From: a virus
Length of the DNA stretch: 36,409 nt
Strand: one strand, 5' to 3'
IMG/VR virus record: IMGVR_UViG_3300021963_008670
Coordinates: 1-36,409 of that record
This document shows, one piece after another, positions 17,017 through 22,807 of the stretch (positions within the stretch are counted from its first letter, which is position 1; each line of letters opens with the position of its first letter). The position numbers and the translations under genes are program-made. Under the pieces are notes generated by a model. The model did not search any database, had not been told where the DNA came from, and was given only the letters and a program-made list of their open reading frames with translations.

Positions 17017-18022
17017 CAACATCAATGCTATAGATATTTTCCCAGTAAACTCCTCCTCTTTTTGCATGCGTGTTCCAAATGCTAAATTTAAATCAATTTC
17101 CGTTACAATGAGAGATCAAACCTCATACTGCAATGTTTATCCAGAAGAATATAAAGAAGGACTAGAGCCAAATATGCACAGAGATGTTTTTGTTGTACCT
17201 TACATTGAAAAATACTACCATAACTTTTTAGAGATATTCCCTAAAATATTATTTTTAAAAACAGTTAATCCATTTTTTAAATTAATAATTGTAACAAGTA
17301 AAGAGCAAGACATCAACCCGCTAACAAAAATATTTTATTCCTGGGAAAAAGATTTTACAGATTTAGATCATAATTTAAGTAACGTAAAAGATTTCTTAGA
17401 AATGTCCGAAATAGATTATCTTTGCACATCGACAGATTCAGTATTTTTAAAAGAAATGATTGCTCAGTCAGCCTACATATTCTTTGATTTTAAAAAATAC
17501 ATTGGGGACAAGAGGCCTAATTCCTACCCAAAAAACTATAACTTTCCAAACTCATATCCATTTCATCCAACAACTGCCCAAACGGCAGAGTCTTTGTTCC
17601 CATATTTAGATATAATGAGAGGAATACATAGAGATGAATTACATGGAGATAAAAAAATATACGTTTCCAGAAAAAATTTTCCAGAAAGAAAACTTGAAAA
17701 CGAAGAAAACCTAGAAAAGTTTTTATTGGATAGCGGCTATGAAATAGTATATTTTGAAAACATGTCTATCCTTGATCAAATAAAGATTGTTAAAGAGTCT
17801 AAAGAAATAATATTATTAAACGGATCTTCTGGAGTTAATTGCATGTTAGCTAACCCAGGTACAAAGGTGTGGGTTTTTAATAATAATGCAGACATTGTAG
17901 GTATTTACGAAAAGGCATCTTTAGAGTATAATATAGAATACAACTTTATAGAAATGCCAAACAATGATGCAGAGTGGGTCATTGATTATATAAAATCAAA
18001 TAATATAGTTAAGCCTTTGTAG
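17003..18022 (+). CDS. GT61-family glycosyltransferase, copy 2
   Basis: A 339-residue paralogue of the preceding gene: KKIYVSRKNFPERKLENEE, LLDSGYEIVYFENMSILDQIKIVKESKEIILLNGSSGVNCML. The N-terminal YIEKYYHNFLEIFPKILFL matches the acceptor-side H-N/H-W motif of GT61. Its TAG stop at 18020-18022 lies inside the acceptor and position-8 bases of the following Arg tRNA, a 10-nt overlap. Last gene of the sugar cassette. Confidence 0.85.
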   Translation: MINFNNINAIDIFPVNSSSFCMRVPNAKFKSISVTMRDQTSYCNVYPEEYKEGLEPNMHRDVFVVPYIEKYYHNFLEIFPKILFLKTVNPFFKLIIVTSKEQDINPLTKIFYSWEKDFTDLDHNLSNVKDFLEMSEIDYLCTSTDSVFLKEMIAQSAYIFFDFKKYIGDKRPNSYPKNYNFPNSYPFHPTTAQTAESLFPYLDIMRGIHRDELHGDKKIYVSRKNFPERKLENEENLEKFLLDSGYEIVYFENMSILDQIKIVKESKEIILLNGSSGVNCMLANPGTKVWVFNNNADIVGIYEKASLEYNIEYNFIEMPNNDAEWVIDYIKSNNIVKPL

Positions 18023-18085
18023 CTCAGAGGACAGAGCAGGACTCTTCTAAGGTCTTGGTCGCAGGTTCGACTCCTGCCAAGGGCA
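18013..18085 (+). tRNA. tRNA-Arg (TCT anticodon)
   Basis: Acceptor GCCTTTG/CAAGGGC (one G-U), D-stem GCTC/GAGC, anticodon stem GGACT/GGTCT with loop CTTCTAA, T-stem GCAGG/CCTGC with loop TTCGACT, discriminator A. It reads AGA, a dominant Arg codon of these genes and likely rare in many actinobacteria. It overlaps the stop of the upstream GT61 gene. CCA not encoded. Confidence 0.93.
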
Positions 18086-18089
18086 CAAA

Positions 18090-18162
18090 GCCCTTATAGC
18101 CCAGTGGTAGAGGCACACGACTTAAAATTGTGAAAGCGTTGGTTCGAATCCAACTAGGGGTA
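18090..18162 (+). tRNA. tRNA with TAA anticodon (Leu) but short variable loop
   Basis: Acceptor GCCCTTA/TAGGGGT (first pair G-U), D-stem GCC/GGC, anticodon stem CACGA/TTGTG with loop CTTAAAA, T-stem GTTGG/CCAAC with loop TTCGAAT, discriminator A. The anticodon reads UUA (Leu), very frequent in this genome. The variable region is only AAAGC (5 nt), whereas bacterial tRNA-Leu normally has a long class II variable arm. Confidence 0.85.
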
Positions 18163-18166
18163 CTAA

Positions 18167-18239
18167 TGGAGATTAGCTCAGCAGGCAGAGCGGGAAGCTG
18201 TTAACTTCTAGGTCATAGGTTCGAATCCTATATCTCCAG
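18167..18239 (+). tRNA. tRNA-Asn (GTT anticodon)
   Basis: Acceptor TGGAGAT/ATCTCCA, D-stem GCTC/GAGC, anticodon stem GGAAG/CTTCT with loop CTGTTAA, T-stem ATAGG/CCTAT with loop TTCGAAT, discriminator G, as usual for Asn tRNAs. It ends a three-tRNA cluster spaced by 4 nt each. CCA not encoded. Confidence 0.93.
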
Positions 18240-18245
18240 CAAATG

Positions 18246-18818
18246 TTAGGGCATAAAATAGCCAGGATGCGGTATTAAGCAATCCATATAGGCGTATCTT
18301 GTACCAGAAGTAACTTCAAGTGTCTCATGAGAATATTGTTTGTCTACTTTAAATATTAATAGATCGTTTTCTTCAGGCTTAAATTTAAAATTAAGTTCTG
18401 GGAAATTGATTTCCCCACCTTTAAAGTCACCAATATATAAAGCAATTTTGTAATATGCAATTGGATTTTCATTTATATACAACGACATATTGTTATCTAT
18501 AGAAGATGATTGCCCAGCCTTTAATCTAACAAAGTTTGCATGCTGGTACATCCAATAGTTAGGCGCAAAAAAATTAAAAATAGGGTCGTGAAGAGTGTTG
18601 TCTATTACATCTAGACTACATTTATCCCCCCAAAAGCTTTCTTCGTGATCCCCTATTTCAAAATTGCCGTGTTGATGCCAATCTTCTTCTATAAAACCAT
18701 TCAATTTTGTTTTGTAAATTTCTAATAAATCAAGATCTAAAAAATTTTTGTATAAAAATATATCATCGTGTATTTCAATAACCTTAGGATCTTCTTTAAA
18801 TCTAATTGGTAGTATCAT
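18246..18818 (-). CDS. 2OG-Fe(II) oxygenase-fold protein lacking the first iron His
   Basis: A 190-residue prolyl-4-hydroxylase-like double-stranded beta-helix protein. DFKGGEINFPELNFKFKP, YSHETLEV (distal His164) and SGTRYAY (Arg174, 2-oxoglutarate anchor) are all present. Where the H-x-D motif should be, the sequence is SIDNN: Ser106 replaces the His and Asp108 remains. The other three oxygenases in this window keep HCD, HHD or HMD at that place. It may bind metal weakly or be a non-catalytic partner of the neighbouring oxygenase. It has its own RBS (AAGGAAT) and is co-transcribed with the gene at 18831-19559. Confidence 0.8.
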   Translation of the reverse strand: MILPIRFKEDPKVIEIHDDIFLYKNFLDLDLLEIYKTKLNGFIEEDWHQHGNFEIGDHEESFWGDKCSLDVIDNTLHDPIFNFFAPNYWMYQHANFVRLKAGQSSSIDNNMSLYINENPIAYYKIALYIGDFKGGEINFPELNFKFKPEENDLLIFKVDKQYSHETLEVTSGTRYAYMDCLIPHPGYFMP

Positions 18819-18830
18819 TTTTATTCCTTA

Positions 18831-19559
18831 TTACTGTGGAGTCCAGGAGGGGCCCTGGAGCCATTTATCTACAGACTCTTCAGATCTATCTACAACATTT
18901 TCAACGTACTCTTTGCTCTTATAATTATAAAATGTTCCAGGGGCGTCCGAAGTTTTTGTTGCAAAACAAGAAAAAGCATATCTTACTCCAGAAGTTACTG
19001 GTTTAGTTGCGTGATAATAGGGAGCCTCTGACCCATGAATTACTACATCTCCAGGCTCTGGCTTATACACTAATTCTCCAGGAGCGCCTTCAATATCAGC
19101 ATTAGGCTTTAAGGTTCCATCTTCAAAAAATGCTGGATAATATACTTCTCCGCCTTCAAATTCTGATAAATATGTAACAACACCAAAATCAATTAGGCTA
19201 CATGTTCCGTAGGTGTCTTCTTGTGTAAGCATATGAGCCATGTCTTTTCCTGGGCTGTCACAATGTAAAAACATTCCTTCATGCCCAACTCTAGAAGTGA
19301 TTACCTGTGATTGAGGGTTAATAACATAGTCTGGATATAGCAACTCTGAAACATGCTCCCAAAGGTCTATAATTCCAGGGACGGGTGGACTCATTTTGTC
19401 ATCATACCAAGCTATCGCATTACCTTCTTCTTGGAAAGAGTCTTTATCGAATGTGTCTAATATACTTGAAAATCTATCACACATTTCTCTAGGAACATAG
19501 CCTTTAAATACGTATATCTTATCGGCTAGCTGAATACAATCGGGTCTATTATAGAACAT
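18831..19559 (-). CDS. 2OG-Fe(II) oxygenase (P4H-like)
   Basis: A 242-residue Fe(II)/2-oxoglutarate-dependent hydroxylase. Iron ligands His99-Cys-Asp101 (FLHCDSPG) and His183 (YYHATKP); Arg193 (SGVRYAF) binds 2-oxoglutarate. EFEGGEVYYP is the family strand pair. It is the first gene of a minus-strand two-gene unit with a -10 box 6 nt before its ATG, so probably leaderless. Family members hydroxylate Pro, Lys or small molecules. The target is unknown; the phage secreted and structural proteins are possible substrates. Confidence 0.9.
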   Translation of the reverse strand: MFYNRPDCIQLADKIYVFKGYVPREMCDRFSSILDTFDKDSFQEEGNAIAWYDDKMSPPVPGIIDLWEHVSELLYPDYVINPQSQVITSRVGHEGMFLHCDSPGKDMAHMLTQEDTYGTCSLIDFGVVTYLSEFEGGEVYYPAFFEDGTLKPNADIEGAPGELVYKPEPGDVVIHGSEAPYYHATKPVTSGVRYAFSCFATKTSDAPGTFYNYKSKEYVENVVDRSEESVDKWLQGPSWTPQ

Positions 19560-19565
19560 ATTGCA

Positions 19566-19571
19566 ATTATA
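19566..19571 (-). promoter_or_regulatory. -10 box of minus-strand oxygenase unit, predicted leaderless
   Basis: On the minus strand the order is TATAAT, then TGCAAT, then the ATG at 19559. The 6-nt gap equals that of nine plus-strand genes. No clear -35 box at the usual distance. Confidence 0.65.
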
Positions 19572-19607
19572 GCATATTTAAATTAGCAGGATCCTAGGTG
19601 ACTATTC

Positions 19608-19654
19608 TATAATAAAATGCTATAATGTGTTTAACCATCAAATAAAATGGCTAA
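19608..19654 (+). promoter_or_regulatory. tandem -10 boxes and 5' hairpin upstream of endolysin
   Basis: Two TATAAT hexamers (19608-19613 and 19621-19626) precede the endolysin. An inverted repeat TTAACCAT ... ATGGCTAA (19631-19654, one mismatch) begins where the downstream promoter's transcript should start. The leader continues to a strong AAGGAGA ribosome binding site before 19681. Confidence 0.55.
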
Positions 19655-19680
19655 TATACCTAAATATTAAGGAGACAATA

Positions 19681-20202
19681 ATGTCAAGCAATGTACACCC
19701 AAATGCAGCAAAAGTAGTAGCGGCGGCAAAGAGATATGCAGACGAAAAGTATGCTGAAGGAAAGAACAACGACACAATTTTTGGCAAATGGTACGGAATG
19801 AATAATCAACCATGGTGTGCTATGTTTGTTTCAGGATGTTTTAATGATGCGGGACTAGTTCATCTAGTTGCTGCCTCAACAAAGAAGGGCTTTGCGTCAT
19901 GCGATGCAGGAGCACAATGGTTTGCCAAGAACAAGAGAATTGTTCCAATTGGCCAAGCGCAAGCTGGAGACATAGTGTTCTTTAACTTTGATAAAAAGCC
20001 GACAGACACAGAGCACGTAGGAATTGTTGTAAAGAATGACGGAAAGAATTTGCACTGCTACGAAGGAAACACTTCAGGAGATTCTAAGGGATCACAAGCA
20101 AACGGAGACGGCGTATTTCTTAAGAAGAGAGCCTATAGCCTAGTGATGTCAGTTGCCCGCCCAGATTGGGATGCTGCACCAAGTGCAAAATCTAAAAAAT
20201 AA
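19681..20202 (+). CDS. CHAP-type endolysin
   Basis: A 173-residue NlpC/P60-CHAP superfamily peptidoglycan hydrolase. NNQPWCAMFVSGCF supplies the catalytic Cys (Cys46), AGDIVFFNF is the following strand, TEHVGIVVKND the catalytic His (His112), and CYEGNTSG (Glu128/Asn130) the polar third residue. The ATG at 19681 is chosen because AAGGAGA stands at the right distance; an in-frame earlier ATG at 19627 has none. There is no signal peptide, so release would depend on a holin. No separate wall-binding domain is present, only a short Lys-rich tail. Confidence 0.9.
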   Translation: MSSNVHPNAAKVVAAAKRYADEKYAEGKNNDTIFGKWYGMNNQPWCAMFVSGCFNDAGLVHLVAASTKKGFASCDAGAQWFAKNKRIVPIGQAQAGDIVFFNFDKKPTDTEHVGIVVKNDGKNLHCYEGNTSGDSKGSQANGDGVFLKKRAYSLVMSVARPDWDAAPSAKSKK

Positions 20203-20455
20203 TTTTAATAGTAATCATAAATGGATTTTAAAACAAGACGGTTCAGTAAATTATAATTATTTAAATTATGAAGATCACAACGGACCATTTTGTAAAGACT
20301 GTAGAAGATTCTTTTGCATGGTTTGCGATGATATTTCTTCATTGCAATGCCCTGCTATTGATGACACTAATTTAAAAAAGAACATTGAAAGTTGGTCTCC
20401 AATCGGTGGAGAGCTAGCAAATAAAATAATCAACAGAAAAGGCCATGATGAATAA
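20171..20455 (+). CDS. small zinc-ribbon protein
   Basis: About 94 residues; the start is uncertain (ATG 20171 or GTG 20183, both inside the endolysin end). FCKDCRRFFCMVCDD contains two CxxC pairs, with a later Cys (LQCPAID), so a zinc site is likely. It overlaps the next gene by 11 nt. No known family recognised; it might regulate the lysis genes or bind nucleic acid. Confidence 0.6.
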   Translation: MLHQVQNLKNNFNSNHKWILKQDGSVNYNYLNYEDHNGPFCKDCRRFFCMVCDDISSLQCPAIDDTNLKKNIESWSPIGGELANKIINRKGHDE

Positions 20456-21056
20456 AAAGGAATTTGGACCAGATATTTGGGGGATTGAAGACTTCTTGTC
20501 TAAAGAAGAATTAGATAAGCTTGTAGAGTTAGCTGAATCAAAAACTCAAGAAGATTGGGAGTTTCAGTATAGCTTTGACATCGAGGAACATGCATCCCAA
20601 GATCATAAATTTAAAGCTGGCGACCCAGAATTTGATGAGGCTGTAAAGAAAAAGAATGTTTTTTGGAACGATAAGATGCTTGCAATACCATTTATGGATA
20701 TGAGGACATCTTTGACAAAAAGAACGTTAGACGCATTTGATAATCAATATAGAATAAATGAAATTGCAAGAATTCAAAGACAGTATCCTGGAACAGAGCT
20801 TAAGGTGCATCATGATCAGGGTTACGACATGACATTATTAAGGGCTGTTATTATTTATCTAAACGATGATTACGAAGGCGGGGAGTTATACTTTACCCAA
20901 CATGATTTAAAGTTGAAGCCTAAAGCTGGAACGCTGGTTAGTTTTCCTGGAACAGATAAATACTTACATGGAGTAGCAAACGTACTTCCTGGTAAAACAA
21001 GATACGTAATTAGCACATTCGCATTTGAAAAAGAAAGCGGATGGACGCAAAATTAA
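20445..21056 (+). CDS. 2OG-Fe(II) oxygenase (P4H-like)
   Basis: A 203-residue hydroxylase. Iron ligands His122-His-Asp124 (KVHHDQG) and His175 (YLHGV), 2-oxoglutarate Arg186 (KTRYVIST). DYEGGELYFTQHDLKLKPKAG is very like the strand at 31308-32027, which suggests duplication within this phage lineage. It sits between an endolysin-linked zinc protein and a homoserine-dehydrogenase-like protein. Substrate unknown. Confidence 0.9.
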   Translation: MMNKKEFGPDIWGIEDFLSKEELDKLVELAESKTQEDWEFQYSFDIEEHASQDHKFKAGDPEFDEAVKKKNVFWNDKMLAIPFMDMRTSLTKRTLDAFDNQYRINEIARIQRQYPGTELKVHHDQGYDMTLLRAVIIYLNDDYEGGELYFTQHDLKLKPKAGTLVSFPGTDKYLHGVANVLPGKTRYVISTFAFEKESGWTQN

Positions 21057-21552
21057 CATATCTATTATAGGTTACGGTCACATTGGGAAAGAAGTTGTGT
21101 CTGGAATAACAACATATAATCAAAGGAACAATGACAATAAGATTAATGTTGTAAATATTTTAGTTAAAGATAAACAAAAATATGGAGAAGTAGATCAGTC
21201 TTTTACAGAAAACCCAGATGATTTAATTAATAACATAAGTGATTTAGTTGTAGATTTATCTGGAGATACCACTAATTCTTTAGTTTATTTGCCCAGACTT
21301 ATGGAGTATAAAAAATCAATATTAATAGCTGACAAAATTCTTTTATCAGATTACGCAGAATTAATTTTTAGCAAGGCTAGAGAAAATAATGTTAGGGTAT
21401 TAATTGGATCATGCGTTTCTTCTAGTCTTCCAATTAATATATCAAAGAATAGTCCTTATTATGATGGAAGTGATTGTAAGGAAGTTCGGGGAAACGGATC
21501 AGCAGAAGTATCCTCTGCAATATTAGAAGATATATTTTATTTTTATTCATAA
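21025..21552 (+). CDS. homoserine-dehydrogenase-like Rossmann protein lacking the substrate domain
   Basis: A 175-residue protein. ISIIGYGHIGKEVV is the NAD(P)-binding G-x-G-x2-G loop; DLVVDLSGDTTNSLVYLPRLMEYKKSILIADKILLSDYAELIFSKARENNVRVLIGSCVSSSLPI follows homoserine dehydrogenase order (adenine-side strand, GK-x-VVTANK-like segment, E-A-S-V-x-x-x-x-P). It then jumps to EVRGNGSAEVSSAILEDI, which resembles the R-G-x-G-A-G-x-x-TA-x-AV-x-D segment near the end of the full enzyme. The catalytic domain usually inserted between them (about 150-200 residues) is absent. The start is probably TTG at 21025 (overlap 32 nt); no ATG fits. Confidence 0.7.
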   Translation: MKKKADGRKINISIIGYGHIGKEVVSGITTYNQRNNDNKINVVNILVKDKQKYGEVDQSFTENPDDLINNISDLVVDLSGDTTNSLVYLPRLMEYKKSILIADKILLSDYAELIFSKARENNVRVLIGSCVSSSLPINISKNSPYYDGSDCKEVRGNGSAEVSSAILEDIFYFYS

Positions 21553-21555
21553 TAT

Positions 21556-21590
21556 GGTATAATAATTAAGTGCCTGCCGATAGGGGGCAC
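21556..21590 (+). promoter_or_regulatory. extended -10 promoter with +1 hairpin for hsp20
   Basis: TGGTATAAT (TATAAT at 21558-21563). Seven bases later GTGCC (21570-21574) pairs with GGCAC (21586-21590), with extra inner C-G pairs and a GATA loop, so the RNA would begin with a stem-loop. The leader runs about 54 nt to the hsp20 ATG at 21624, with AAGGGGA as RBS. Confidence 0.6.
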
Positions 21591-21623
21591 TAATTTAACT
21601 TATTCGCTTGAAAGGGGAATAAA

Positions 21624-22040
21624 ATGGTAACACAATTCGCAATGGATCTATTCAATGATCCTTTTTTTATTGGCTTTAACAGAGACCTAGCCCGTCTAAA
21701 TACTGCACACAAAATCAACTCTCAATCATATCCTCCGTATGATCTTCTTAAATTAGATGAAGACACATACAGGCTTTCGCTTGCTATTGCAGGGTTTACC
21801 AAGGAAGATATTAATGTTTCGGTAGACAATGGAACACTTATTATTAAGGGTGAAATTGTAGAAGTTACAGATGCAGAAATTGTTCACAAGGGTATTGCTG
21901 GTAGAAAGTTTGTCAGATCTTTTGCCTTAGGTGAGTATATGGAAGTATCTGGTGCAGAGCTAAAGGACGGCATGCTGCACATTAATGTGGATCGCATTGT
22001 TCCAGAAGAAAAAAAGCCTAAAACAATTAAAATCAAGTAA
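21624..22040 (+). CDS. Hsp20/alpha-crystallin small heat shock protein
   Basis: A 138-residue IbpA-like chaperone. The alpha-crystallin domain spans about residues 38-125: YPPYDLLKLDEDTYRLSLAIAGF (typical IbpA opening), KEDINVSVDNGTLIIKGE, and GIAGRKFVRSFALGEYMEVSGAELKDGMLHINVDR. The C-terminal anchor is reduced (KPKTIKIK contains an I-x-I-like I-K-I). Holds unfolding proteins; phage versions occur in several phage groups and may assist virion assembly. Controlled by its own promoter with a structured leader. Confidence 0.93.
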   Translation: MVTQFAMDLFNDPFFIGFNRDLARLNTAHKINSQSYPPYDLLKLDEDTYRLSLAIAGFTKEDINVSVDNGTLIIKGEIVEVTDAEIVHKGIAGRKFVRSFALGEYMEVSGAELKDGMLHINVDRIVPEEKKPKTIKIK

Positions 22041-22042
22041 GG

Positions 22043-22072
22043 TATAATAGTACTGTCCCATCGGATGGGACA
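22043..22072 (+). promoter_or_regulatory. promoter with perfect +1 hairpin for nuclease gene
   Basis: TATAAT at 22043-22048, immediately after the hsp20 stop. TGTCCCATC (22054-22062) and GATGGGACA (22064-22072) are perfect inverted repeats starting 5 nt after the -10, i.e. at about +1. The leader then runs to ATG 22145. Confidence 0.6.
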
Positions 22073-22104
22073 TCGGGCTAATAGTTACGCCTTAGGATGG
22101 ACCT

Positions 22105-22134
22105 GAGCAAGTCCTCAAACTGCTCTTTTATTTT
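22105..22134 (+). terminator. terminator-like stem in the nuclease 5' leader
   Basis: GAGC-A-AGT (22105-22112) pairs with ACTGCTC (22119-22125) around loop CCTCAA, followed by TTTTATTTT to 22134. This is a short intrinsic-terminator shape placed just before the RBS (AAGGGG, 22135-22140) and ATG 22145. It may end hsp20 readthrough or act as an attenuator for the nuclease. The stem has only seven pairs with one bulge. Confidence 0.4.
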
Positions 22135-22144
22135 AAGGGGAATT

Positions 22145-22552
22145 ATGTTTGAATATAGAATTAAGCAAGTATCAAAAGTAGTAGATGGTGACACTATCGA
22201 TGTAGATATCGATCTTGGATTCAATATTTCATACTCCCAAAGACTTAGACTTGCAGGAATTGATACGCCAGAGTCTAGAACAAAAGATAAGTTAGAAAAA
22301 ACTTTAGGTGTAGAATCTAAAGAATACCTTAAGTCCAAATTTAAAGATGCTATTGATATAGTAGTAAAAACAGAAAAGCCAGACAGCTCTGAAAAGTATG
22401 GTCGTATTTTAGGGTGGGTTTATATAGATGGAAACACTAAGTCTGTTAATGAACAAATGATTGAAGATGGTTATGCATGGTCATACATGGGAGAAACTAA
22501 GGTCAAAGATTTTGTTGCCTTAGCGGAGAAGAGAAAAAAGAGCGGTAAGTAA
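22145..22552 (+). CDS. staphylococcal-type nuclease (SNase/thermonuclease)
   Basis: A 135-residue OB-fold nuclease. Active residues appear at the same numbers as in the classical enzyme: Asp21 and Asp40 (calcium), Arg35, Glu43 (RLRLAGIDTPES) and Arg87 (EKYGRILGW). VVDGDTIDVDID is the conserved opening strand. The ATG at 22145 has AAGGGG close upstream, preferred to earlier in-frame codons. No signal peptide, so it should act inside the cell, perhaps in host DNA breakdown. It overlaps fmdB-like by one base. Confidence 0.93.
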   Translation: MFEYRIKQVSKVVDGDTIDVDIDLGFNISYSQRLRLAGIDTPESRTKDKLEKTLGVESKEYLKSKFKDAIDIVVKTEKPDSSEKYGRILGWVYIDGNTKSVNEQMIEDGYAWSYMGETKVKDFVALAEKRKKSGK

Positions 22553-22740
22553 TGCCAGTATATGAATACAAGTGTAGGTTAGATGATGCACATGCACAAC
22601 TTTCAGTAACACGTTCAATATCAGAATCAGATCCAGGTTACAGATGTGAAGAGTGTAACTCAGAAATGACTAGAAGTTTTACTCCATTTGGTATTCAGTT
22701 TAAAGGCAATGGCTTTTATAAAACAGATAATCCTAACTAG
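22552..22740 (+). CDS. FmdB-family zinc-ribbon protein
   Basis: A 62-residue protein beginning MPVYEYKC and ending FKGNGFYKTD, both diagnostic of the FmdB/CxxC_CxxC_SSSS family. The second knuckle CEEC is intact; the first is degenerate (C-R-L-D-D-A-H instead of CxxC), so zinc may be bound with His. Regulatory role in the family is presumed, not established. Confidence 0.88.
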   Translation: MPVYEYKCRLDDAHAQLSVTRSISESDPGYRCEECNSEMTRSFTPFGIQFKGNGFYKTDNPN

Positions 22741-22755
22741 TTTTAACTAACATTC

Positions 22756-22801
22756 TGGTATAATTACTAAGTAAGCAAAAATATTGCATTACTTAGGAGA
22801 T
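22756..22801 (+). promoter_or_regulatory. extended -10 promoter and leader stem-loop for the 901-aa gene
   Basis: CTGGTATAAT gives an extended -10 (TATAAT 22759-22764). CTAAGTAA (22767-22774) pairs with TTACTTAG (22789-22796), with an inner GCAA/TTGC continuation after a one-base bulge. The stem ends right at the ribosome binding site AGGAGA (22796-22801) for the TTG start at 22808, so folding could influence initiation. Confidence 0.6.
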
Positions 22802-22807
22802 ACCTAG

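Noticed and set aside
18013-18239. tRNA cluster as an attachment site for integration
   Set aside because: No integrase, excisionase or duplicated tRNA fragments seen; the tRNAs are complete and match codon usage needs.
19627-19680. Longer endolysin from ATG 19627
   Set aside because: The extra residues lack a signal peptide or family similarity, and the RBS belongs to ATG 19681; the region forms the leader hairpin.
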